From Caballeronia glathei (GTDB lineage: Bacteria; Pseudomonadota; Gammaproteobacteria; Burkholderiales; Burkholderiaceae), in contig NZ_JFHC01000013.1 of the NCBI RefSeq assembly GCF_000698595.1, positions 54,186 to 118,185 of the forward strand: a stretch of 64,000 bases of DNA, in the 5' to 3' direction. A program made the translations under genes and the position numbers. The notes beneath the pieces are model-generated. The model made no database searches and was not told the origin of the DNA. It saw nothing but the letters and a program-made list of their open reading frames with translations. The first letter of the stretch is position 1. The number at the start of each line of letters is the position of its first letter. Below, one piece after another: positions 1 through 7,431 of this stretch.

Positions 1-28
1 GCGATACAACACACTTACGGGAACGATA

Positions 29-232
29 ATGGCAACAGGTACGGTCAAGTGGTTCAACGATGCGAAGGGATTCGGTTTTATCACGCCCGACGAAGGGGGC
101 GATGACCTGTTCGCCCATTTCTCGGAGATTCGCGCAGAAGGATTCAAGTCGCTGCAAGAGAACCAGAAGGTGAGTTTCGAGGCGAGAAGCGGACCGAAGG
201 GACTGCAGGCATCGAATATCCAGCCGCTTTAA
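29..232 (+). CDS. cspA: Cold-shock protein, CspA family
   Basis: A 67-residue single-domain cold-shock protein. These OB-fold proteins bind single-stranded RNA and act as RNA chaperones in the cytoplasm. Both nucleic-acid-binding motifs are visible: RNP1 KGFGFI at residues 13-18 and RNP2 LFAHF at 27-31, and the length is normal for the family. The ATG at 29 follows a GGGAA stretch with good spacing. Only 28 bases of leader lie in the window, so a thermosensing 5' leader cannot be judged. A strong intrinsic terminator follows 30 bases after the stop, so the gene is probably monocistronic. Family assignment is secure; which csp paralogue it is cannot be told. Confidence 0.95.
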   Translation: MATGTVKWFNDAKGFGFITPDEGGDDLFAHFSEIRAEGFKSLQENQKVSFEARSGPKGLQASNIQPL

Positions 233-263
233 GCTACGCGGCACGCGAGTTGCAAAAGTTCTG

Positions 264-287
264 GCCCGCTGATGCGGGCATTTTTTT
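264..287 (+). terminator. Intrinsic terminator after cspA
   Basis: Perfect six-base-pair stem GCCCGC / GCGGGC with a four-base TGAT loop, followed after one A by seven T residues. It lies about 30 bases after the cspA stop codon. Confidence 0.85.
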
Positions 288-358
288 CGATTGTCCACGA
301 AGGACTAATCTTTCCTCCGTCCGCCGGTCTGGTGGTCAAGGCGGAGGATCACTGGAAT

Positions 359-562
359 GGACGGGCCGCAGAGGGCTAGCGCTGTTATGAAGGGCGCCTG
401 GCACGCGAGACGGTATCGTGAAAAAGGCATTTCTCGACGCTACTCGAAGCGGCAGACGCGCCGTTCTGCAAATGGTTCGAAGGCGGCAAACTCAAGGCCG
501 GTGCAAAGCTTGCGCTACTGCGCCAACCGGGACGGCGAGGGTCAGTCAAAGTTGTAGAGTAA
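359..562 (+). pseudogene. acs: Remnant of acetyl-CoA synthetase N-terminus
   Basis: Reading frame 2 of this stretch keeps pieces of the acetyl/propionyl-CoA synthetase N-terminal region: RLARETVS around 395-418, a TGA stop at 419-421 where the family has a Trp codon, then FSTLLEAADAPFCKWFEGG at 431-487. The last part matches the conserved family pattern (PFTK-LDES-APF-KWFE-G). A TAG also interrupts the frame near 374. After about 490 the match fades and the frame ends at 560-562. No start codon or ribosome site fits. This is inferred from remembered family sequence; a translated search would settle it. Confidence 0.5.
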
Positions 563-710
563 GCACGAATGCTAAATCCAAGCCCCCGGGAATATAGCTT
601 GCTTACCTGAGCCATTCAGCGCACTGTGGAGAGGTCCGATGCACCTGACCGCCGAATTGCATCGACATTCTGATTTCCATGACGGTCGACGCCGCGCTTA
701 GGAGCGGACG

Positions 711-983
711 ATGACAACCTGCACTTTGCAATATCGCGGGCACGAACTCCGTGGCTCTTCTGTGCAGGTCTTCCCAGCGCCGGAGAATCCGTTCGCAACG
801 GGCCCGAAGCAGTTCACCTCTGTCGTCCAAATCGACTCGATTCCCTCGGGCTGTGCTCTCCCGAGACGCTATCGCACACAGTTCGGCAATGACAATCCCG
901 TCAGCGCCGCCGAGGCACTCGATCTGGCGATGCAGTATGGGAAGGACATCGTCGACGGCAAGGTTCAGGCTCGCGGTTTGTAA
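711..983 (+). CDS. Small unknown protein, first of three
   Basis: A 90-residue protein of unknown function. The start at 711 has an AGGAG six bases upstream (700-704), which supports a real gene. No signal peptide or membrane segment is seen. The N-terminal region has the string YRGHEL and the C-terminus ends YGKDIVDGKVQARGL. The protein at 1330-1614 has the same layout (YRGLEI near the start, YAERLIDGQIDG near the end), so the two look like diverged paralogues. The pattern hints at a small beta-rich domain, but I do not recognise the family. Two further small genes follow on the same strand. Confidence 0.6.
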   Translation: MTTCTLQYRGHELRGSSVQVFPAPENPFATGPKQFTSVVQIDSIPSGCALPRRYRTQFGNDNPVSAAEALDLAMQYGKDIVDGKVQARGL

Positions 984-1053
984 CGCCGCGCCCGTCGCGC
1001 GCTGCTTACCGCAGTCAGGCGGGAAAAACCCGCCTCTAAACTGGAGCAGGAAA

Positions 1054-1272
1054 ATGATAATCGACATCATCGATGGCGAGGTGAGCCAGGGCGAGCTCGC
1101 TGAGCGCAAGAATCAGCGCTATGCCGCAGACGCCGCGACCGACGATGGAATGCGTGGCCTGCCTGACGACGCGGCCGGCGCGTATGGATTGCAGAGAACG
1201 GTGCCGATGCGATGGACAGCGCATCCGGGACGATCAATGGGTGCAGGCGCCGGCGTGATGCATTCGAGGTAA
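1054..1272 (+). CDS. Small unknown protein, second of three
   Basis: A 72-residue reading frame with a GGAG seven bases before its ATG. It opens with IDIIDGEVSQG, resembling the C-terminal DIVDGKV and LIDGQIDG strings of its two neighbours, so it may be a truncated or rearranged relative. The middle is acidic and the end is Gly/Arg-rich with no recognisable fold. It sits between the two paralogous small genes on the same strand. The ribosome site and codon use favour a gene, but the evidence is thin and the function is unknown. Confidence 0.4.
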   Translation: MIIDIIDGEVSQGELAERKNQRYAADAATDDGMRGLPDDAAGAYGLQRTVPMRWTAHPGRSMGAGAGVMHSR

Positions 1273-1329
1273 GCAATTGATGTCGCGACACGATGGCAAT
1301 TCCGAAACGGCCTTACGAAGGACACGACC

Positions 1330-1614
1330 ATGAACGACGAAACCCCGCGGAGCTATCGGGGGCTTGAGATTTATCCGCTGGTCTACCCGCACACGCCTCG
1401 CAGCCCTGGCGGCACCATCCACTATGACGAAGGCTTCGATGCGTCGGTCAGGATATCCCGGCCTGGAAAAGACGCGGCAGCGGCGGCAAGCCGCATTTTT
1501 CGTGTCCCCGCACGGGTTCCATTTAGCGGAGCGGGCGAGGCGCGCCTTGCGTCGGCGCGTTACGCAGAGCGTTTGATTGATGGCCAGATCGACGGTGAAT
1601 CCATCGCCATCTAA
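1330..1614 (+). CDS. Small unknown protein, third of three
   Basis: A 94-residue protein of unknown function. AAGGA at 1318-1322 lies seven bases before the ATG. Residues 9-14 read YRGLEI and the C-terminal part reads YAERLIDGQIDG, matching the layout of the 90-residue protein at 711-983. It is soluble by appearance, with no signal peptide. The stop is TAA, and no further gene is recognisable for about 900 bases. Small proteins of this kind are common in Burkholderiales, but I cannot name this family. Confidence 0.6.
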   Translation: MNDETPRSYRGLEIYPLVYPHTPRSPGGTIHYDEGFDASVRISRPGKDAAAAASRIFRVPARVPFSGAGEARLASARYAERLIDGQIDGESIAI

Positions 1615-2524
1615 TGAAGCGATCGATGGCGGAGAGACCGGGTATCGGTTGACGAAGTCGGCAGTGCATTGAAGCGGCAGCCCGGCCAGCGAACACTGGC
1701 CGCGGAACACCGCGGGCCAAAGTACCCGGCACTACCGCGTCTGCACATGAGCCTTGCGATCGGGGCGCTGCAAGCGGTCTCTGATGCCGACGTCACCGGC
1801 TGGTGACTTGACCTCTATTTCTCACCTATATCGACGCTGCGGGCTGGATCACCGGGTCGGTGATTGAAACTGATCCGCTGGTAGGGTCATTTTGCGAGCG
1901 GACATGCCATCCGCGCTTCAGCGGACATCGCTACATGCGCAGACCGGACAGACCTGGCTGCTCTGCCGAACGCGGATAGCGAAGAGAATGCCAATCCCCA
2001 CACGAAGTTTGCGGGTGACCATTCGATGGATGTCCGATTATTCGGTGCATGCACGCCGGACTCGCGCAGAACGCGCGTTCGCGCCCCGAATTGGTGCGCT
2101 CGCGCCAAAACGTCTCGGCGTCATGCCGTTCGCCGCACCCGCACTGTTGCGCCTCTTTGGGTCAATCGGCCGCTTACGCCCGCTGCGCGGACGCATTGTT
2201 CGTATGATGGAGGCGCGCAACGCCACGAAATAGAATTGGCATGAAAGCTGCGTAAGCTGCGATGGCATTTGGTTGCCGCACGCCAGGAGTGGCGCCGCGG
2301 CACTTGCATCGCACGCTTGAAATTGCCAGATGGCGGGAAACAGGCCACGGCGCATGCGCGTGATGAGGGCCTCGGGGATCGGGCGATGGTGCTTGCCGCC
2401 AGGACGCGGGAAGGAACGCGGCCGGTGCGCCGCCGCGGCGAGAGCAATCGGGTGGTGTGACCCGGGAGGCGATTGCGAGTGCAACCAAAAGTAAGACGGG
2501 CCGCCAGCCCGGGATGCACTTCAC
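1615..2524. other. Long intergenic region with two inverted repeats
   Basis: No convincing gene was found in these 910 bases. Two similar perfect inverted repeats stand out: GTCACC-GGCT-GGTGAC at 1792-1807 and ATCACCG-GGT-CGGTGAT at 1848-1864. They share TCACCGG and GGTGA arms. They lack a T-run and could be protein-binding sites or small hairpins. The open frames here lack ribosome sites and family resemblance. Confidence 0.5.
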
Positions 2525-4012
2525 ATGGACGACCGGTTAATGACGCAAGCTTTCTTCAACGAAATGTTCGAGCGCTGCGATCTGCAGGCAGCCGGCGTAT
2601 CGGCGGCGGCGTTTCGCGGTACGGGCGCTCCGCGCACGCATTATCGCGAGTTCATCGACTGGCTGAGCGCGCAGAGCGACCAGCAGATCCGCAACAAGCG
2701 CGCGGAGGCGGACCTGAACTTCCGGCGCGTCGGGATCACCTTCGCGGTGTATGGCGCGAAGGACGAGCCGGGCGTCGATCCGGAGCGGACCATTCCCTTC
2801 GACGTGATCCCGCGCATCTTTCCCGCCGTCGAATGGGCCGCGCTCGAGCGCGGGCTGCGGCAGCGGGTGAACGCGCTGAACCGCTTCATCCACGACGTCT
2901 ACCACAGGCAGGAGATTATCCGCGCGGGCATCATCCCGGCCGAGCAGATCCTCGACAACGCACAGTACCGGCCCGAGATGAACGGCGTGAAGGTGGTGCG
3001 CGACATCTACGCGCACATCGCGGGCATCGATATCGTGCGGGCGGGGCAGGGCGAGTTCTACGTGCTGGAGGACAACCTGCGCGTGCCCTCCGGCGTGTCG
3101 TACATGCTCGAGAACCGCAAGATGATGATGCGGCTCTTCCCCGATCTCTTTTCGCGCAACCGCGTGGCGCCCGTCGCGCACTATCCGGACCTGCTGCTCG
3201 ACGCGCTGCGCGCAGCAGCACCCGAAGGTTCCGACAATCCGGGCATCGTCGTGCTCACGCCGGGCATGTACAACTCCGCGTACTTCGAGCATGCGTTTCT
3301 CGCGCAACAGATGGGCGTGGAGCTCGTGGAGGGGCAAGACCTCTTCGTCGAGAACGACTACGTATACATGCGCACCACGCAGGGGCCGCAGCGCGTGGAT
3401 GTGATCTATCGCCGCCTCGACGACGACTTTCTCGACCCGCTCGTGTTCCGCCCGGATTCGACGCTCGGCGTGCCGGGCCTGATTTCGGCGTATCGCGCGG
3501 GCAACGTGTCGCTCTGCAACGCGGTCGGCACCGGCATTGCCGACGACAAGTCGATCTACCCGTACGTTCCCGACATGATCCGGTTCTACCTCGGCGAGGA
3601 GCCGATCCTCAAGAACGTGCCGACCTGGATGTGCCGCAAGGCCGACGACCTGAAGCACGTGCTCGATCATCTGCCTGAACTCGTCGTCAAGGAGACGCAC
3701 GGGGCGGGCGGCTACGGCATGCTGGTCGGTCCGGCGTCGAGCGCGGCCGAGATCGAGGCGTTTCGCGCGGCGCTCGTCGCCAACCCGGACAAGTACATCG
3801 CACAGCCGACGCTCGCGCTCTCCACGTGTCCGACCTACGTCGAAGCCGGCATTGCGCCGCGCCACATCGACTTGCGTCCGTTCGTGCTGTCGGGCCATGA
3901 TGTCCGCATGGTGCCGGGCGGCCTCACGCGCGTCGCGCTGCGCGAAGGCTCGCTTGTGGTGAATTCGTCGCAGGGAGGCGGCACGAAGGACACCTGGGTG
4001 CTCGAGCGCTGA
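2525..4012 (+). CDS. Circularly permuted ATP-grasp protein (COG2308 type)
   Basis: A 495-residue circularly permuted ATP-grasp protein. The family is predicted to activate a carboxylate with ATP and join it to an amine, as in peptide ligation. The conserved block RTIPFDVIPRIFPAVEW lies around residue 88-104. The glycine-rich nucleotide loop KETHGAGGYGM starts at Lys389, and the C-terminus carries NSSQGGGTKDTW. Length fits the stand-alone form. The start is ATG 2525, with a possible alternative at 2540; neither has a strong ribosome site. It precedes the alpha-E gene by 55 bases, the classic gene pair. A paralogue is fused to alpha-E at 10937-13510. The substrate is unknown. Confidence 0.9.
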   Translation: MDDRLMTQAFFNEMFERCDLQAAGVSAAAFRGTGAPRTHYREFIDWLSAQSDQQIRNKRAEADLNFRRVGITFAVYGAKDEPGVDPERTIPFDVIPRIFPAVEWAALERGLRQRVNALNRFIHDVYHRQEIIRAGIIPAEQILDNAQYRPEMNGVKVVRDIYAHIAGIDIVRAGQGEFYVLEDNLRVPSGVSYMLENRKMMMRLFPDLFSRNRVAPVAHYPDLLLDALRAAAPEGSDNPGIVVLTPGMYNSAYFEHAFLAQQMGVELVEGQDLFVENDYVYMRTTQGPQRVDVIYRRLDDDFLDPLVFRPDSTLGVPGLISAYRAGNVSLCNAVGTGIADDKSIYPYVPDMIRFYLGEEPILKNVPTWMCRKADDLKHVLDHLPELVVKETHGAGGYGMLVGPASSAAEIEAFRAALVANPDKYIAQPTLALSTCPTYVEAGIAPRHIDLRPFVLSGHDVRMVPGGLTRVALREGSLVVNSSQGGGTKDTWVLER

Positions 4013-4067
4013 AGCCCGCCGCACATCGACTAAAAGCAACTAGAAGCAACAAGAACCGGGAGCACCC

Positions 4068-5108
4068 ATGCTGAGCCGTACCGCGGATCATCTCTTCTGG
4101 ATGGCGCGCTACACCGAGCGCGCCGAAAACACAGCCCGGATGCTCGACGCGAACTACCAGTTATCGCTGCTGCCGCAATCCGACGAATACGCGGAACTCG
4201 GCTGGCGCGCGATGCTGTCGATCTCCGAGCTCTCCGGCGTCTATGCGGCCGGGCATCAGGGCATGAAAAGCCGCGACGTGATCGATTTCATGGCGCGTGA
4301 TGCGTCGAATCCGTCATCGATCGTGAATTGCCTGCGCGCCGCTCGCGAGAACACGCGCGCCGTGCGCAGCTCGACGAACAGCGAGCTGTGGGAAAGCCTC
4401 AATACGACCTGGCTCGAATGCCAGCGCCTGCTCGCCGGCGGCATCCTGGAGCGCGACCCGTACGAATTCTTCGAGTGGGTCAAGTTCCGCTCGCACCTGT
4501 CGCGCGGCGTGCAGCTTGGCACGCTCGTGAAGGACGACGCGTTCTGGTTCATGCGCCTCGGCACGTTCATCGAGCGCGCCGACAACACCGCGCGCATCCT
4601 CGACGTGAAGTTCGAGATGCTCGAGCAGCGCGCCGACACTTCCGCCCAGCCGTTCGACTACTACCACTGGACCGCCGTGCTGCGCTCCGTGTCGGGCTTC
4701 GAGGTATACCGCAAGGTCTATCGCGACGTCATCACGCCGGAGCGCGTTGCAGGCCTCCTGATCCTGTACGGTGACTGGCCGCGCTCGCTCGCGGCGAGCA
4801 TCGCGGAGGTGGAGCAACTGATCGGCCGCGTGGCGTACGGGCGCGCCAGCGAAACGGCGCGGCTCGCCGCGCAACTGTCCGCCGAACTGCGCGACGGCCG
4901 CATCCAGAACATCCTGAAGGGGGGGCTGCACGCATACCTCGTCGATTTCCTTGCGCGCGTGAACGACCTGGCGAGCCGCATCAGCCGCGACTTCCTCGTG
5001 CCGCTCGCGCCGCCGAAGCCGGCCACGCAGACGCAGTCCGGCGAGAGCCAGACGCAGACGCAATCGGGCGAGAGCCAGACGCAGACGGCCGGCGTTGCGG
5101 TCCGCTAG
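4068..5108 (+). CDS. Alpha-E domain protein (COG2307)
   Basis: A 346-residue all-alpha protein of the alpha-E family, found almost always beside or fused to circularly permuted ATP-grasp proteins and thought to work with them. The N-terminal signature LFWMARYTERAEN is at residues 9-21. A second related stretch (MRLGTFIERADNTARIL) is near residue 162. A GGGAG lies before ATG 4068. The last 30 residues contain about two copies of a nine-residue TQTQSGESQ repeat, encoded by 27-base DNA repeats near 5029-5088; this tail is not part of the domain. It forms an operon with the upstream ATP-grasp gene and converges with the transglutaminase gene at 5155. Confidence 0.9.
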   Translation: MLSRTADHLFWMARYTERAENTARMLDANYQLSLLPQSDEYAELGWRAMLSISELSGVYAAGHQGMKSRDVIDFMARDASNPSSIVNCLRAARENTRAVRSSTNSELWESLNTTWLECQRLLAGGILERDPYEFFEWVKFRSHLSRGVQLGTLVKDDAFWFMRLGTFIERADNTARILDVKFEMLEQRADTSAQPFDYYHWTAVLRSVSGFEVYRKVYRDVITPERVAGLLILYGDWPRSLAASIAEVEQLIGRVAYGRASETARLAAQLSAELRDGRIQNILKGGLHAYLVDFLARVNDLASRISRDFLVPLAPPKPATQTQSGESQTQTQSGESQTQTAGVAVR

Positions 5109-5154
5109 AGCGCACCGGTTGCCGGTCCGTATTCGCGATGAAGGCGTGTGACGC

Positions 5155-5958
5155 TCACTGCGGCTCGCACACCACCCGGAAACGGGTCAGGATCGACGTG
5201 CCGAACGTGTTGCTGATCGCGACGTCGGCGGCATCTCGCCCGCGCGCCATCAGGATGCGTCCGGTTCGCGGCGCGTTGTTGCGCGGGTCGAAGGTCTGCC
5301 ACGTATTGCCGAGGTACGCCTCGAACCAGGCGCAGAAGTCCATCGGCGCATAGGGCGGAGGCAGGCCGACGTCGCTGATATAGCCCGTGCAGTAGCGCGC
5401 CGGGATGTTCATCGCGCGGCATAGCGCGACCCCGAGATGCGCGTAGTCGCGGCATACACCCGCGCCTTCACGGTAGGTCTCGCAGGCGGTCTTGGTCGGG
5501 CGCGCGCAGTTGTAGTCGAAGCGGATGTGCCGGTGCACGAAGTCGCAGATCGCGTTCACGCGCGCGCGCCCGAGCGGGGCGTGGCCGAACATGCGCCAGG
5601 CGTCGTTGGAGAGGAGGTCGGTTTCACAGTAGCGGCTGCCGAGCAGGAACTGCATGCACTCGTCGGGGAGTTCCTCGATCGAATGCTGGTAGCCGTCGGG
5701 CTCGGGCAGTTCGGGGCCGGGCGGCACGTCGAACACCGCGACGGACGAGAGCGCCAGTTGGCCCGCCGGCGCGGTGAGCCGCGTGCAGAGATTGCCGAAC
5801 GAGTCGCAGTATTGCCGCAGCGGGACGAACGGATTGGTGTCGATGTGTTCCGGCACGATCACGTCCCGCGCGCGCGAGAAGTGCGTGTTGAGCATCAGCA
5901 GCATCGGCGTGGGCTGCGCACACTGATACACGAGTTCATAACCAACACGGAGTTTCAT
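5155..5958 (-). CDS. Transglutaminase-fold protein with altered triad
   Basis: A 267-residue protein with an N-terminal beta domain and a transglutaminase/papain-like core. The nucleophile region GVCRDYAHLGVALCRA places Cys169, and TFDPRNN places Asp224. The position where the catalytic His is expected, with the same spacing as in its two paralogues here, is Cys209 (MDFCAWFEAYL). The triad is therefore Cys-Cys-Asp as read. The start at 5958 (MKLRVGYEL) has AAAGG upstream; the longer frame adds an unlikely Pro/Arg-rich stretch. It lies 100 bases after the metallopeptidase gene on the same strand and is probably co-transcribed. It may be a peptidase, amidase or inactive binding protein. Confidence 0.88.
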   Translation of the reverse strand: MKLRVGYELVYQCAQPTPMLLMLNTHFSRARDVIVPEHIDTNPFVPLRQYCDSFGNLCTRLTAPAGQLALSSVAVFDVPPGPELPEPDGYQHSIEELPDECMQFLLGSRYCETDLLSNDAWRMFGHAPLGRARVNAICDFVHRHIRFDYNCARPTKTACETYREGAGVCRDYAHLGVALCRAMNIPARYCTGYISDVGLPPPYAPMDFCAWFEAYLGNTWQTFDPRNNAPRTGRILMARGRDAADVAISNTFGTSILTRFRVVCEPQ

Positions 5959-6058
5959 CGGTTTGACCTTTCCCGGGTGTACAACGTCCACATTGCGAAG
6001 TCCGGAAGGACGGCCGTTCGCGACTGCCGCCATCGGGCGCCTGTGCGCCGGCCGCGCG

Positions 6059-7168
6059 TCAGGGGCGCGTCGCCGGGGGCTCGCTGGTTTGCTTGGGCAT
6101 CGGTTCGTCCGGCGTGGCGGCACTGGCGATCACCTTATGAACGAAACGCAGCTTGTCGATCACCCTCGGCGCGAGCGTGAACGGGTAGGCATCGGCAAGT
6201 CCGAGGCTGCGGTTCAGGCTGTTCAGCGCATAGGTCAGCGGAAACCAGCGCTTCATCAGGTTGTCGAAGGTCTCGTTCTCGATCGGCGTGCTGTCGGTGA
6301 GGGTCGGCTCGTTGCGCGCATCCGGGTTCAGTTCGAGCCCGCAGGCGGCGGCCGTGTCGATCGTGTCGACGATATGAAGGTAGTGCGCCCACGTCTCCGC
6401 CCAGTCTTCCCACGGATGGGTCGTCGCGTAGGCGCTCACGTACGACTTGTCCCAGTCGGCGGGCGGCCCTTCCTCGTAGTGCGTCTGAAGCGCCGTGGCG
6501 TAGTCGGCGCGCTCGTCGCCGAACAGTTCGCGAAACGGCTCCTCCCACTTCGTCCCGGTGACGAGCCGGTCGAAGTAATAGTGGCCGATCTCGTGCCGGA
6601 AATGCCCGAGCAGCGTGCGGTACGGCTCGCCCATTTCCGCGCGGGTCCGCTCGCGGTGGGCGTCGTCCGCTTCCGCGATGTTCATGGTGATGAGGCCGTT
6701 GTCGTGTCCGGTGAGGATCTTCTCGCCGACGCCGCCGTCCTCCATGAACTCGAACTGCAGGCCCGTTTCGGGGTCGTCCTTGCGCGAGTCCACGTGCAGC
6801 CCGAGCGCGGCGAGCGCGTAAAGGAGCCGGCGCTTCGCTGTTTCGAGGCGATACCAGTACACGCGGTTCTCGGGGCGCGACAGGTTCGGAATCGTGTGGC
6901 TCAGGCTGCATGCGGGGCAGAGGACGTCGGCGGAATCGGCAGGGAGCATCCAGTTGCACACGTTCTCGACCGCGTAGTTGTTGCACTGCTTGTAGAGCGC
7001 GCCGTTCGCCGACGCATGCAGGTTGCGCCAGACGCCTTCGCCCGCGGGCTCGAACGCGCATACCTCCGCCAGTTCGTGGACGTAGCCGAGCAGGGCGTCG
7101 CAGGACTCGCATTTCACGTTTTCGAAGAAGACGTGCTGTTCGCATCGATCGCAATGAAACGTTTTCAT
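6059..7168 (-). CDS. Putative zinc-binding metallopeptidase (COG4307)
   Basis: A 369-residue cytoplasmic protein. The N-terminus is a zinc ribbon: MKTFHCDRCEQ followed by a CESC pair, with further Cys pairs near CNNYA and CPACSLSH. A gluzincin-type HEIGHYYFDR motif (HExxH) lies in the middle, as expected of a metal-dependent peptidase. The start at 7168 fits the family N-terminus; the frame extends upstream without conservation. The protein recurs in ATP-grasp/alpha-E/transglutaminase gene clusters, where it could trim or recycle the peptide product. It is transcribed away from the large gene at 7432, with the promoters of both in the 263 bases between. Confidence 0.87.
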   Translation of the reverse strand: MKTFHCDRCEQHVFFENVKCESCDALLGYVHELAEVCAFEPAGEGVWRNLHASANGALYKQCNNYAVENVCNWMLPADSADVLCPACSLSHTIPNLSRPENRVYWYRLETAKRRLLYALAALGLHVDSRKDDPETGLQFEFMEDGGVGEKILTGHDNGLITMNIAEADDAHRERTRAEMGEPYRTLLGHFRHEIGHYYFDRLVTGTKWEEPFRELFGDERADYATALQTHYEEGPPADWDKSYVSAYATTHPWEDWAETWAHYLHIVDTIDTAAACGLELNPDARNEPTLTDSTPIENETFDNLMKRWFPLTYALNSLNRSLGLADAYPFTLAPRVIDKLRFVHKVIASAATPDEPMPKQTSEPPATRP

Positions 7169-7431
7169 GGTGGGCCGTGGGAGAAAGACAAGGACAGACC
7201 CGAACCCGTCAGCAAACGACGTGCCAATCACGCCCTTGGCGGGTCGTGCGGCGTCGCGCAGACGGGTTCATCCGACAGGTTCACGTAAGCGAGGCCGGGG
7301 CTTCCGGCCGTCGGGCGGGCGCGGGGCGGACTTTGTGCCGTGCCCGGATGGTCCGCCGCTTGACCCGACGTACAATCCGCGATGGCGGCAACGGCATCGT
7401 CTCAATGATCTCATTCGTCCAGGAGCCAGGT

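Noticed and set aside
314..347. CCTCCG ... CGGAGG hairpin after the cspA terminator
   Set aside because: Six-base arms with a long loop and no T-run; not supported as an ncRNA or terminator.
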